From NCBI RefSeq assembly GCF_006345825.1, contig NZ_VCIX01000077.1:62001-126000 (forward strand): 64,000 nucleotides of DNA, written 5' to 3'. This DNA is from Paenibacillus paridis (GTDB lineage Bacteria > Bacillota > Bacilli > Paenibacillales > Paenibacillaceae). The stretch's first letter is position 1, and every line of letters begins with the position of its first letter. A program made the position numbers and the translations under genes. The notes under the pieces are model-generated. The model searched no databases. It had not been told where the DNA came from and worked only from the letters and a program-made list of their open reading frames with translations. Below are positions 1 through 9,200 of this stretch, in pieces.

Positions 1-541
1 GGAATAGCAGCTTCATCTGCCCCGCGACCGCTACGCCTGCTCTGGTTTGGAAGGCATCCCCAACGATCAAAATATGATTTCTTGTATCAAGAAAGGCCAT
101 CGAGCCTGGCGTATGACCCGGCGCGGCTACAGCGAGCAAAGAACCGACGCGGTCTCCGTCTTGCAGCAAGATATCCGGTATCGTCCGAACCTGCTTCGGA
201 ACGCCACCGCGAATCGGCGTATTCGGCTCTCCCGGCTCCAACGAACGGTCACCGCGAAGCAGCTTCGCGTCCCGTTTGGAGATATAGACCTGCGCCTTCG
301 GCAATTGCTCCTTAAGTCCGTCGAGCGCGCCGATATGGTCATCATGGGCATGGGTCAATACGATCCGAGTGATTGGCTTGCCCAGCTGCTCCGCCGCTTG
401 CAGAATCGCTTTGGCATTGCTTGAAAGCGCCGCATCGACAAGCGTTAAGCTGTCCTCCTCCTCCACCAAATAGCAATTAACCGGAAACAGGTTCGGCAGG
501 TAAGTGAGCTGGACAACGGTCTTCTCACGTGTCATTCGCAT
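1..541 (-). CDS. MBL-fold metallo-hydrolase (3' end cut by window)
   Basis: This is a metallo-beta-lactamase-fold hydrolase whose C-terminus lies beyond the left edge; about 180 residues are visible. The zinc-binding signature THAHDDHIGALD sits near residue 63, and a second metal histidine lies in APGHTPGS near residue 140. The N-terminus (VVQLTYLPNLFPVNCYLV) is the usual first strand pair of the glyoxalase II-like branch. The start at 541 has a GAGGAGG Shine-Dalgarno at 551-557. The gene has its own promoter with two operator-like palindromes (see 563-613), so it is probably induced by a ligand of an unseen TetR- or MarR-type repressor. The substrate cannot be told from sequence. Glyoxalase II-like thioesterase, quorum-quenching lactonase and other MBL hydrolases remain possible. 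Confidence 0.85.
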   Translation of the reverse strand, partial: MRMTREKTVVQLTYLPNLFPVNCYLVEEEDSLTLVDAALSSNAKAILQAAEQLGKPITRIVLTHAHDDHIGALDGLKEQLPKAQVYISKRDAKLLRGDRSLEPGEPNTPIRGGVPKQVRTIPDILLQDGDRVGSLLAVAAPGHTPGSMAFLDTRNHILIVGDAFQTRAGVAVAGQMKLLF

Positions 542-562
542 TAAAATCGGCCTCCTCAAATA

Positions 563-613
563 AAAACTAATACCATTAGTTTTATAATAAACTAATGATA
601 TTAGTTTTGGCAA
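563..613 (-). promoter_or_regulatory. Promoter with two tandem palindromic operators
   Basis: Reading the minus strand, TTGCCA (613-608) and TATTAT (589-584) form a sigma-A-like promoter with an 18-bp spacer. The spacer is almost entirely filled by a perfect palindrome AAACTAAT-N3-ATTAGTTT (589-607). A second perfect palindrome, AAAACTAAT-N3-ATTAGTTTT (563-583), lies just downstream, around the expected transcription start. Centres are 25 bp apart. This layout is typical of TetR/MarR-family repression of the MBL hydrolase gene; no such regulator is visible in the window. Confidence 0.65.
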
Positions 614-621
614 GCCCCATT

Positions 622-1548
622 TTATTTAGCCGATTCGTTTTGAAGGAACGCCTCAATTTCCGTTTTGTTTGGAATCGATGACTGTGCTCCGGCTTTCGTT
701 ACGGCAAGCGCCGCTGCGGCAGAGGCAAATGAGAGCGCCTGCTCAATCGGCAATCCCGCTGCGCTTGCCGCCGCATAAGCGCCAAGGAAGGTATCTCCCG
801 CTGCCGTCGTATCGACCGGCTTCACCTTATACGCAGGCACGGCTGCTGTATCGCCCTGAGCATTTTTATAAAAGCAGCCTTTCTCCCCTAACGTAATGAT
901 TACGCTGTCGGTGCCCTTTGCCAATGCCCATTCCGCTGCGGCTTGTGCCGACTCTGCGTCCTTGACCGCCAAGCCGGTTATGACAGCTGCCTCTGTCTCG
1001 TTCAGAATTAGCGTATCGAGAAGCGGAAACACCGCATCCGGAATAGCTTTTGCAGGGGCTGGATTGTATAACACGCGTGTCCCGCCTGCACTTGCTCCGG
1101 CAATGACCGCCTCGGTCGTTTCCCATGCAATTTCATTTTGGAGAAGTACCGCATACACATTGGACCAATCGCCAGCGCTTGCAGCCGCATCCTCTGCCGT
1201 AAGCTTGCCGTTTGCCCCTTCGGACAGTACGATATGGTTTTCGCCCGCTTCATTTACGGTTATAATTGCGAAACCCGAGGAGCCGTTCTTGCGTAATACT
1301 TGGTCTGTAGCAATTCCATCATTATGCAGGGCAGCAACCAGCGTTTCTGCGAAGGGGTCCTCCCCAACTGCGCCAATCATCGAGCAGCTTGCGCCCGCTC
1401 TAGCTGCCGCAACGGCTTGGTTAGCACCCTTGCCGCCAGGAAAAAAAGACGTTTCCTTGCTTGGTATCGTTTCTCCAGGCAGCGGAAACTCGGTGACATT
1501 ACTGACAATATCCATATTAATACTTCCGACAACGAGAATTTTCTTCAT
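622..1548 (-). CDS. rbsK: Ribokinase (PfkB family)
   Basis: Ribokinase phosphorylates ribose at O5 using ATP in the cytoplasm, feeding the pentose phosphate pathway. The 308-residue product has both PfkB signatures: GGKGANQAVAAAR near residue 40 and DTTAAGDTFLGAYAA near residue 250, the latter holding the catalytic Asp of the GD motif. The N-terminus KKILVVGSINMDIV is typical of RbsK. An upstream in-frame ATG at 1608 exists, but the start at 1548 is preferred because GGGAGGC (about 1556-1564) lies just ahead of it and the protein then begins at the family's usual N-terminus. There is no ribose transporter or rbsD beside it, so it is a stand-alone gene. A related nucleoside or sugar kinase is the main alternative. 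Confidence 0.88.
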   Translation of the reverse strand: MKKILVVGSINMDIVSNVTEFPLPGETIPSKETSFFPGGKGANQAVAAARAGASCSMIGAVGEDPFAETLVAALHNDGIATDQVLRKNGSSGFAIITVNEAGENHIVLSEGANGKLTAEDAAASAGDWSNVYAVLLQNEIAWETTEAVIAGASAGGTRVLYNPAPAKAIPDAVFPLLDTLILNETEAAVITGLAVKDAESAQAAAEWALAKGTDSVIITLGEKGCFYKNAQGDTAAVPAYKVKPVDTTAAGDTFLGAYAAASAAGLPIEQALSFASAAAALAVTKAGAQSSIPNKTEIEAFLQNESAK

Positions 1549-1633
1549 CGAGCGTGCCTCCCTTTCAATTTGAAACACAAATTTATGTTTTTCCGGGTAT
1601 GTCCCCATTTTATCAGAAGGAGTAGAATTTCAC

Positions 1634-2176
1634 ATGATTACCGCCTTTATTATTGCCTGTGAAATCGGTTTTTGGGTGTTCGTGCTTGCCGGTTTAGTGT
1701 TTCGTTATGTATTCCGCTTCAAAAAGGCTGGTACCCTGCTGCTTTACAGCACCCCGCTTATCGATCTGGCACTCGTCATTGCCACTGTCTATGATCTGCG
1801 CAGCGGCTCCGAGGCCACCTTCGCACATAGCTTGGCAGCCGTCTATATCGGCGTATCCATTGCCTACGGGCACAAGATGATCAAGTGGGCGGATGAACGG
1901 TTTGCCCACCGCTTTGCCGGCGGTCCTGCGCCAGCAGGCAAGCCAAAGTACGGCGCAGCGCATGCACGGCATGAACGCAGCGGCTGGCTTCATCACTTGC
2001 TTGCTTGGATCATAGGCGGCGCCATCTTGTACGGCATGATTCTGATGGTTGGCGATGAATCGCGGACCGAAGCTTTGTTCAACGCCCTGCGGCTTTGGTC
2101 GCTCATCCTCGGCATCGATTTTCTGATCAGCTTCAGCTACACGTTATGGCCGCGCAAAGAAAAAGCAGTATCCTGA
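1634..2176 (+). CDS. Small integral membrane protein, unknown function
   Basis: A 180-residue membrane protein with four or five predicted hydrophobic segments (about residues 3-24, 36-51, 62-80, 118-138 and 150-170) and a charged loop rich in His, Arg and Gly at about 88-116. It resembles the YmcC-like uncharacterised membrane proteins of bacilli, but I recognise no catalytic motif. The start has AAGGAG about 11 nt upstream. It is the only plus-strand gene between the minus-strand ribokinase and purA-like genes, divergent from the ribokinase, and ends within a strong bidirectional terminator. Confidence 0.7.
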   Translation: MITAFIIACEIGFWVFVLAGLVFRYVFRFKKAGTLLLYSTPLIDLALVIATVYDLRSGSEATFAHSLAAVYIGVSIAYGHKMIKWADERFAHRFAGGPAPAGKPKYGAAHARHERSGWLHHLLAWIIGGAILYGMILMVGDESRTEALFNALRLWSLILGIDFLISFSYTLWPRKEKAVS

Positions 2177-2197
2177 CAAACAGGATACTGCTTTTTT
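2161..2197. terminator. Bidirectional intrinsic terminator
   Basis: A 15-bp stem (AAAAGCAGTATCCTG paired with CAGGATACTGCTTTT, 5-nt loop) is followed by a T run on the plus strand and preceded by an A run serving the minus strand. It overlaps the stop codon of the membrane-protein gene and also ends the convergent purA-like gene. Confidence 0.85.
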
Positions 2198-2202
2198 AAT
2201 GT

Positions 2203-3483
2203 TTACAGCATAATAAGCTGCTCGCGTTTCGGCCCTACCGATACGCTTCCGACCCTCACCGAGGTAGCTTCCTCCACAAAGCGGACATAACGCTGAGCCG
2301 CCTCCGGCAGCTGGTCAAAGCTGCGCACGCCCGAAATATCACAGCGCCAGCCCGGAAGCCGCTCCAATATTGGCTTGGCCAAGCCAAGCTTCGCTGTAAC
2401 CGGGAAAGAGTCCTTGATCATTTGTCCATCCATCTCATAAGCGACGCAGACCGGAATCTCGTCCAAATATCCGAGTACATCCAGATTGGTCAGCGCAATT
2501 TCTGTCGCCCCCTGCAGCATGCAGCCATAACGGGAAGCTACCGCATCGAACCAGCCCATCCGCCGCGGCCGTCCCGTGAGAGCGCCAAACTCCCCCGCAT
2601 CTCCGCCCAAGCGGCGAAGCTGGTCCGCTTCCTCTCCAAACAGCTCGCATACAAAGGGGCCCGCCCCTACGCAGCTGGAGTATGCCTTTACAACCGCAAT
2701 GATACGTGTAATGGCATAAGGCGGCAGCCCAGCGCCAACTGGCGCGAAGCCCGCAAGCGTGGACGAAGAGGTTGAATACGGATAGATGCCATGATCGGGG
2801 TCACGCAGCGCGCCAAGCTGACCCTCCAGCAGAATTTCCTCCCCGTTCCGATAAGCGTCATGGAGCAGTCTGCTCGTATCGCAAACATACGGACGCAGCT
2901 TCTCCGCCTGCACAAGCAGCTCGGGCAGCAGCTCCTCTGCTTGGATGGGCGCCCGGCTGTACAGCTGCTCCAGCAGCACATTTTTGGCTGCCAAGGATTG
3001 CTCAAGCCGCTGCAATAGCTGCTCCTCTTCATACAAATCAGCGACTTGAACGCCTAGCTTTGCATATTTATCCGCATAAAAAGGGGCGATTCCCCGCTTT
3101 GTGGAGCCAAACCCTTTTGCCCCGAGCCGCTCTTCCTCAAGCTCATCAAGCAGCCGGTGAATAGGCAGCACGACCTGGGCTCTCTCCGAGATGCGGATCC
3201 GCGGCTCCGGCACGCCTCTTGCGAGCAGCTCACCGTGCTCCTTCAGCAGCATGTCGATGTCCAGCGCGGCGCCTGGGCCGATCACATTCGTAATCCCCGG
3301 GTGAAATACGCCTGATGGCAGCATATGAAGCGCAAACTTCCCATAGCCGTTAATAATGGTGTGACCCGCATTGCTGCCGCCCTGATAACGCACGACATAA
3401 GCTGATCTTGCGGCCAAAGCATCCGTCAGCTTCCCCTTGCCCTCGTCTCCCCAATTCGCTCCCACTATCGCTGTTACCGTCAA
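2203..3483 (-). CDS. Adenylosuccinate synthetase-like protein, divergent paralogue
   Basis: PurA joins IMP and aspartate using GTP to make adenylosuccinate. The protein has the P-loop WGDEGKGK with the catalytic Asp, the NAGHT motif with the catalytic His, TGRPRR for nucleotide binding, and the C-terminal VSVGPKREQ element. Several normally fixed positions differ: GANWGDEGK instead of the usual GAQWGDEGK, GGSNAGHT instead of GGNNAGHT, and GSTKRGIAPFYADK for the IMP loop. Start: an upstream ATG at 3525 overlaps the -10 box TATAAT and so cannot be in the mRNA. TTG at 3483 has GGAGG eight bases upstream and gives the family's normal N-terminus and a length near 426. The divergent LysR gene suggests conditional expression. 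It may be an accessory PurA for a special pathway rather than the housekeeping enzyme, which would be elsewhere. Confidence 0.85.
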   Translation of the reverse strand: MTVTAIVGANWGDEGKGKLTDALAARSAYVVRYQGGSNAGHTIINGYGKFALHMLPSGVFHPGITNVIGPGAALDIDMLLKEHGELLARGVPEPRIRISERAQVVLPIHRLLDELEEERLGAKGFGSTKRGIAPFYADKYAKLGVQVADLYEEEQLLQRLEQSLAAKNVLLEQLYSRAPIQAEELLPELLVQAEKLRPYVCDTSRLLHDAYRNGEEILLEGQLGALRDPDHGIYPYSTSSSTLAGFAPVGAGLPPYAITRIIAVVKAYSSCVGAGPFVCELFGEEADQLRRLGGDAGEFGALTGRPRRMGWFDAVASRYGCMLQGATEIALTNLDVLGYLDEIPVCVAYEMDGQMIKDSFPVTAKLGLAKPILERLPGWRCDISGVRSFDQLPEAAQRYVRFVEEATSVRVGSVSVGPKREQLIML

Positions 3484-3523
3484 TCCAATCGCCTCCGTTA
3501 CTTGTTTTCCCTTTACCTGGTTC

Positions 3524-3570
3524 ATTATAATGGAAGCATTAACATAAAAATAATTGATATTTCTAATATC
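3524..3570. promoter_or_regulatory. Divergent promoter region with LysR-type dyad
   Basis: On the minus strand a perfect TATAAT (3529-3524) lacks a good -35, which fits an activator-dependent promoter for the purA-like gene. The dyad GATAT-N5-ATATC (3556-3570) is centred about 46 bp upstream of the expected start site, a usual LysR activation distance. On the plus strand TTAACA (3539-3544) and TCTAAT (3562-3567), spaced by 17 bp, could drive the LysR gene, and the dyad overlaps that -10, which fits autorepression. The assignment is inferred from layout. Confidence 0.5.
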
Positions 3571-3593
3571 TTATATTAGGTGAGGTTATGGAT

Positions 3594-4472
3594 ATGATCG
3601 TGAATATGGAATGGTACCGTGTCTTTTATTGGACGGCTAAGACAGGGAGCTTGTCGCGCGCTGCAGAGCAGCTTTATATTACGCAGCCTGCCGTGTCCCA
3701 TACGATTAAGCAATTGGAAGCGAAGCTCGGCGGGCAGCTTTTTTTTCGGATGGCTAAAGGGGTAAAGCTGACAACGGAGGGAGAGGTTCTGTTTCGTTAT
3801 ATCGAGCAGGCCTACACGTTCATGGAAACCGGCGAGCGGATGCTGGCCGAAATGCATAGCCTGCAAAGCGGGGAAATCAGCATTGGAGCCAGCGATACGT
3901 TGTGCAAGCATTATCTTATGCCTTACCTGGAGCAATTCCACAACCAATATCCTGATATCCGGATTCGCGTGACCAATCGCACCACACCCGAGACGATTGC
4001 GCTGCTCAAGGAAGGAAAAATCGATTTCGGCATCGTGCACATGCCGGTCTCCGATCCACTGCTGGACTTTCGCATAAGCATGCCGCTTCAGGATATCCTC
4101 GTGGGAGGCAAAGCTTGCTCCGGGCTCGGCAGCAGCGGACTCGAGCTCGCGAGAGTAAGCGAACACCCGCTCCTGCTGCTGGAGCAGGGGGGCAGCACGC
4201 GCAGATTTCTGGATGAATGCGCCAAAGCCGCAGGCGTCCAGCTGACGCCTGAGCTTGAGCTTGGCAGCTTCGAGCTGCTTGCCCAGTTCGCCAGAAGCGG
4301 CTTCGGCCTTGCGTTTCTTATTCGGGAGTATGTGAGGGATGAGCTCCGCTCAGGCGAGCTGATCGAAATCCCGCTGCAGCCGCCTTTGCCTGCGCGCAGC
4401 ATTGGCATTGCCACGCTGCGCGGCGTGCCGCTGTCAGCGGCTGCAAAACGGTTCTTGGAGCTGCTGCCTTAA
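3594..4472 (+). CDS. LysR family transcriptional regulator
   Basis: A LysR-type regulator of about 292 residues. The N-terminal winged helix-turn-helix is clear (FYWTAKTGSLSRAAEQLYI then TQPAVSHTIKQLEAKLG, residues about 7-45), followed by the linker helix and a periplasmic-binding-like effector domain from about residue 90. An ATG at 3588 is also in frame, but AGGTGAGG (3578-3585) is only 2 nt from it and 8 nt from the ATG at 3594, so the latter is chosen. It is divergent from the purA-like gene and shares its control region, so it most likely activates that gene and represses itself. The effector is unknown. Confidence 0.9.
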   Translation: MIVNMEWYRVFYWTAKTGSLSRAAEQLYITQPAVSHTIKQLEAKLGGQLFFRMAKGVKLTTEGEVLFRYIEQAYTFMETGERMLAEMHSLQSGEISIGASDTLCKHYLMPYLEQFHNQYPDIRIRVTNRTTPETIALLKEGKIDFGIVHMPVSDPLLDFRISMPLQDILVGGKACSGLGSSGLELARVSEHPLLLLEQGGSTRRFLDECAKAAGVQLTPELELGSFELLAQFARSGFGLAFLIREYVRDELRSGELIEIPLQPPLPARSIGIATLRGVPLSAAAKRFLELLP

Positions 4473-4531
4473 GCGGGTATAGCACAGCTGGATGAGCACT
4501 TCGGATAAAATACTCTCCTAAGATTTATGAT

Positions 4532-6292
4532 TTATGATTGCGGTAGGTTGCGCCAGCCGCCATATGCGGTTATATCCTCCGCCTCCTCTGCTGCATAGGC
4601 TTCGCATACAAAGCCGGACACCTCCGACCCGTCCATCAGCTCTACTTTGCCAATGCCCAGCGGAGCTGGAATGGATGACGTCAATGCACCGAACGCAGCC
4701 AAAGGCATTTCCCACAATTCAAGCGCAACGGTTGCCCCGCCCTGCGCCTGCTTAATCATGCCCGGCTTCGCTGGCGACGTTGGCAGCTTAACCAGCCGGT
4801 AGCGCGGAGCAGAGCTTGCCTCCCGGACAAAGCGAGCCCGCAGCGCAAGCATCTGCTTCTCCAGCGGATATCCGCGCATATGCAAGCCGCAGACAGCCAC
4901 AGTTATTTTGTCATCAGCTCTACGATCCGCTCCATTTCGAGCAGGCTCCTGAAGAAAAGCCCGGGCCCCAGCCTCGATTAGATGTTCATTCTCCGCAAGC
5001 GCGAACAGCGTGATGCCAAACGGCAGACTTGCCCCAGCCGCATCGGAAGGAATGGCCACCGCGCACAAATCCAGCAGGTTGCAATGGTTTGTATAGCGCC
5101 CCATATCGCTATTTGCCCGGTACGGTTCCGCTCTCACCTGCTCGCGTGTCCATGTGCCTCCGCAGGTAGGCATGATCAACACCGCATCGCGCAGCAGCTG
5201 TTTGGCTTGCCGCTTATATTCCTGCAGCTTATGCATCGCCCGGAACAAGGAAGCCGCATCGTATTCCGGCAATGCCCCCGTACGCAGCACCTGCTCCGTA
5301 ACCGCTGTAGCAGCGCCAGGATGAGCCTCAATAAATTCGCCTAAATCCGCCCAACGTTCCGCAACCAAAGGCCCCCCGTACAACAGTTCGGCTGCATCCG
5401 CAAACAGCTCGTAATCCACGTATTCAATTGGAATATTCAATTGTTTCACACGTTCGAGGGCTGCAAGCCAAGCTGCCTCATATTCCGCTGCAAACGGCCC
5501 ATAAAAAGCGACGCTTTCCTTCGGCAGGCAAAGCTTGGCAGGCCGCTTAGCTTCCGCTTTGGTAAACTCTCGGGACCACGGATCTCCTTCATGAGCCCCT
5601 CTAACAGCATGATCCACAAGGAGCGCTTCTCCCAAGCTGTGCGCAAACACCGTAACGCAGTCCAAGCTTGCACAGGCAGGGACAACCCCTTGGAGCGGCC
5701 ATGAGCCAACGCTTGGCTTATAGCCCACAAGCCCGTTAAGCGCAGCCGGCACACGGCCTGATCCCGCCGTATCGGTCCCAAGCGAGAATACCGCTTGGCC
5801 GCGCGCGACAGCGACTGCCGAGCCGGAGCTCGAGCCGCCGCTAATCAACTCCGGACGGAGCGCATTATGCGTCTCGCCATACGGACTGCGGGTGCCAACG
5901 AGCCCCGTTGCGAATTGATCCAGATTGGTCTTGCCGATTGGGATAGCGCCTGCATTTACGAGGCGTTCCACAACCGCCGCATGCTCCTCCGGCCGATAGC
6001 TGAATGCTGCGCAGCCTGCCGTAGTTGGCAAACCGGCAACGTCAATATTATCTTTGACAGCGAACGGAATGCCCCAAAGCGGGGCCTCTACCGGATCAAG
6101 GGCAGCCAGCCCCTCCAGATAAGGCGCCAATGCTTCTACAGTTGGCGGCGTGATCCAAATGTTCATCGCTGCATCCGTCTCAGCCCTGCGAATAATTTCC
6201 TCCATAACAACCGCTGGCGTCACTCGGCCGCTTGCATAGCTGCCTTGCAGCCATTCTAAAGTCAGGTGATCCGGAAAGGCTACCGTAGTCAT
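4532..6292 (-). CDS. atzF: Allophanate hydrolase
   Basis: Allophanate hydrolase (EC 3.5.1.54) splits allophanate into ammonia and CO2, the last step of the carboxylase route of guanidine or urea nitrogen assimilation. The 586-residue protein starts with an amidase-signature domain: catalytic Lys in GIPFAVKDNIDVAG near residue 88, and the Ser-rich loop ISGGSSSGSAVAVARG near residue 155 with its cis-Ser and nucleophile, followed by GTDTAGSGRVPA. The last 130 residues (from about 460) match the C-terminal domain of AtzF-type enzymes, which handles an N-carboxyurea intermediate. The ATG overlaps the TGA of the upstream carboxylase gene by 4 nt (ATGA), showing translational coupling. It is the last gene of the guanidine operon; no clear terminator is visible after it. 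Confidence 0.93.
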   Translation of the reverse strand: MTTVAFPDHLTLEWLQGSYASGRVTPAVVMEEIIRRAETDAAMNIWITPPTVEALAPYLEGLAALDPVEAPLWGIPFAVKDNIDVAGLPTTAGCAAFSYRPEEHAAVVERLVNAGAIPIGKTNLDQFATGLVGTRSPYGETHNALRPELISGGSSSGSAVAVARGQAVFSLGTDTAGSGRVPAALNGLVGYKPSVGSWPLQGVVPACASLDCVTVFAHSLGEALLVDHAVRGAHEGDPWSREFTKAEAKRPAKLCLPKESVAFYGPFAAEYEAAWLAALERVKQLNIPIEYVDYELFADAAELLYGGPLVAERWADLGEFIEAHPGAATAVTEQVLRTGALPEYDAASLFRAMHKLQEYKRQAKQLLRDAVLIMPTCGGTWTREQVRAEPYRANSDMGRYTNHCNLLDLCAVAIPSDAAGASLPFGITLFALAENEHLIEAGARAFLQEPARNGADRRADDKITVAVCGLHMRGYPLEKQMLALRARFVREASSAPRYRLVKLPTSPAKPGMIKQAQGGATVALELWEMPLAAFGALTSSIPAPLGIGKVELMDGSEVSGFVCEAYAAEEAEDITAYGGWRNLPQS

Positions 6293-9200
6293 ACCGCCAC
6301 CTCCGTTTCGTTATGCTGAGTAATACCAACGATTAACTGGCCGGTATGCACTTGATCGCCAGGCGCCACATACACGGAGCATACTTCTCCATCAACGGAT
6401 GCTTGCTGCGAAAACTCCATCTTCATACTTTCGACAATCATCAGCGTATCGCCCTTTTTGACGTAATCGCCCGGACGCACCAGCACCTTCCATACGCTGC
6501 CCGGCATCGTGCAGCGAACAGCGGCTGCCCCTTCCTGCAGCGCCTCCTCCTGTTCCGCCCGGTCCGGTTCTGCTTCCGCCACATACTCGGCAAGCCCAAG
6601 CGCCTTCCAGCTCTCGCGCTCCGCTTGAAAGGCCGCTTGCTGCTTCTCTTTGAAGTCCGCGGCGCTTTCCTTAATCTCCTCCAGAAACGCCAGATATTCC
6701 CCTAAATCAAACGTCGTTTCCGTAATATCCGCTTCATATCTGCCGCGCAGGAAATCCTCGCGCAGCCGCAGCAGCTCATCAGCCGTCACCGGATAAAACT
6801 GAATTTGGTCAAAAAATCGGAGCAGCCAAGGCTTGCCAGGCTTAAAGCTCTCCGTGCTTCGCAGCCTGTTCCACATTTGAATCGTACGCCCGACGAATTG
6901 ATAGCCGCCTGGGCCTTCCATCCCGTATACACACATATAAGCGCCGCCGATGCCAACCGCATTCTCCGGCGTCCATGTACGCGCAGGATTATATTTCGTA
7001 GTCACCAGCCGGTGCCGCGGATCAATCGGCGTGGCTACCGGCGCTCCCAGATAAACATCGCCTAGCCCGAGCACCAAATAGTTCGCTTCATATACAATTC
7101 GCTGCACGTCCTCCATATGCACCAGCCCATTCACTCGTCTGATGAACTCGATATTGCTTGGGCACCACGGCGCATCCGGCCTTACCGTTTGCTGATAACG
7201 TTCGATGGCGAGCTGCGTTGCCGGATCATCCCAAGAAAGCGGCAGACGGACAATTCGCGACGGCACCTGAATCGTCTCCAGCGGCGGAAGCTCACTATCC
7301 AGCTTCAAGATAAGGCCGCAAGCTTGGCTGACGGTCATTTGGGAACGGTCGATATGCACCTGCAAAGAGCGAATGCCCGGCGTCAAATCCAGTACCGGAA
7401 TTTCGCCTGAAGCTTCGATTGCCTGCATCAACGCATGCGCTTGGAAGCGCAGCAGCAGGTCCAGCTCAAGCTCGCCATATTCCACTAACAAATTCTCGTC
7501 GCCGCTGCAGCGAATTTGGATCGGAAAGCGGCGGCCCTCTGATTCATGGACGAGAAGCGGATAATCCGGGCTCATCGCTTCCCCTGCCGCAGGCAGCTCT
7601 GCGGAAGGCAAACCCTGACGCAGCCCACCCCCTATGGCCTCTAGGCTTCGCTCTTGCCCATCACGAAGTTCATCGGCTTCCTCCAATGTCAGCAGGTGAA
7701 ACCGCACCTTGTCTCCGGCATGCAGCTGCCCAAGCTTCCAGAACTGCGCCGATGCCGTCGTCACCGGGCAGACGAAGCCGCCCAAGCTAGGTCCATCCGG
7801 TCCGAGCAAAATCGGCATATCCCCGGTCAAATCAAGTGTTCCAATCGCATACGCATTATCGTGGATGTTGGACGGATGAAGCCCGGCTTCCCCGCCATCC
7901 TCGCGCGTCCACAGCGGGGGAGGCCCAATCAAGCGAACCCCGGTCCGCGAGCTGTTAAAATGCACCTCATACGCCGTCTCGGACAGCTCCTTCAAATATG
8001 CTGGCTTCAAAAACTCTCCCGTACAATGTGGTCCAGGAATAACGCCGATCGTCCATTCCCTCCCCATTTGCGGACGCTCGGGCAGCGCTAGCTCCTGCAG
8101 CACCGCGGGCTCTGCGCCTGCGTTTAAGCCAAGCACATCCCCCGCTCGCAAAGCACGGCCGCCATGACCGCCGAAGCCGCCAAGCGTAAAGGTCGCCGAG
8201 CTGCCTAGAATACGCGGCATATCGAACCCACCTGCGACAAGCAAATACGTTCGCAAGCCCATTTGCGCCTCGCCGAAGCTGAGCACTTGCCCACGTTCCG
8301 CGTACGTCGGCTTATAAAGCTCCACGATCTCGCCGCCCAGCTTCGCCTCCATATCCGCTCCAGTTAAGCAAAACCAGGTCCCGCTGCGAAATTTATAAGA
8401 GCCTCCGCGCAGGGTGAGCTCCAGGCCAGGGGCTGCGTCCTCATTGCCAAGCAGCTTATTGCCGATGCGGAAGGAGTACGGGTCCATCGGTCCGCATGGC
8501 GGGACGCCAACATCCCAGTGGCCGACCCGGCCCGGCCAATCCTGCACCGTGGTTTGCACGCCGCCGTCCAGCACTTCTAGCGCAAGCTCGGCAGGCTCGA
8601 AGCCGTTTAACAGCTGCGTATACACCTGTCCGCCAGCTACCTCCGAATCCTGCAAAAGTGCCTGCAAATATTGCAGATTCGTCGTAAGGCCGTACATTCG
8701 TGTCTCGCCAAGCGCATTAACCAGCTTCTCGATCGCTTCCTCCCGGCTCGCGCCGTGCACAATGATTTTGGCCAGCATCGGATCATAAAGCGTGGTAACC
8801 GTCAATCCGTCCCTCACCCAAGTCTCATTGCGGGCATGGGCCGAAAATACAGCTTGATCCAGCTGGCCCGCGCTGGGACGGAAGCCCTGCAAACAATCCT
8901 CCGCATAAATGCGGGCTTGGATGCTGTGGCCCACGGGCGCTTTCACCAGCGATTGCAAGTTCGTCAGCTCATGCGCCGCTTCCCGAACCATCCATTCCAC
9001 CAGATCAATGCCGAGCACCTCCTCGGTTACCCCATGCTCCACCTGCAGCCGCGTATTGACCTCGAGGAAATAAAAATCGCCAGTCTCCGGATCGTACAAG
9101 TACTCAACGGTACCCGCGCTTCGATAGCCTGCTTCGGCTGCAAGCCGCTTTGAGCATTCGAACATCGCCATCCGTACCTCATCAGTCAAGTTCGGTGCCG

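Noticed and set aside
896..1573. A 225-residue plus-strand frame opposite the ribokinase gene.
   Set aside because: It is a shadow of the ribokinase reading frame; the minus strand encodes intact PfkB signatures and the plus product has none.
3484..3525. N-terminal extension of the PurA-like protein to the ATG at 3525.
   Set aside because: That ATG is part of the TATAATG -10 box and has no ribosome site; the TTG at 3483 has GGAGG at eight bases.
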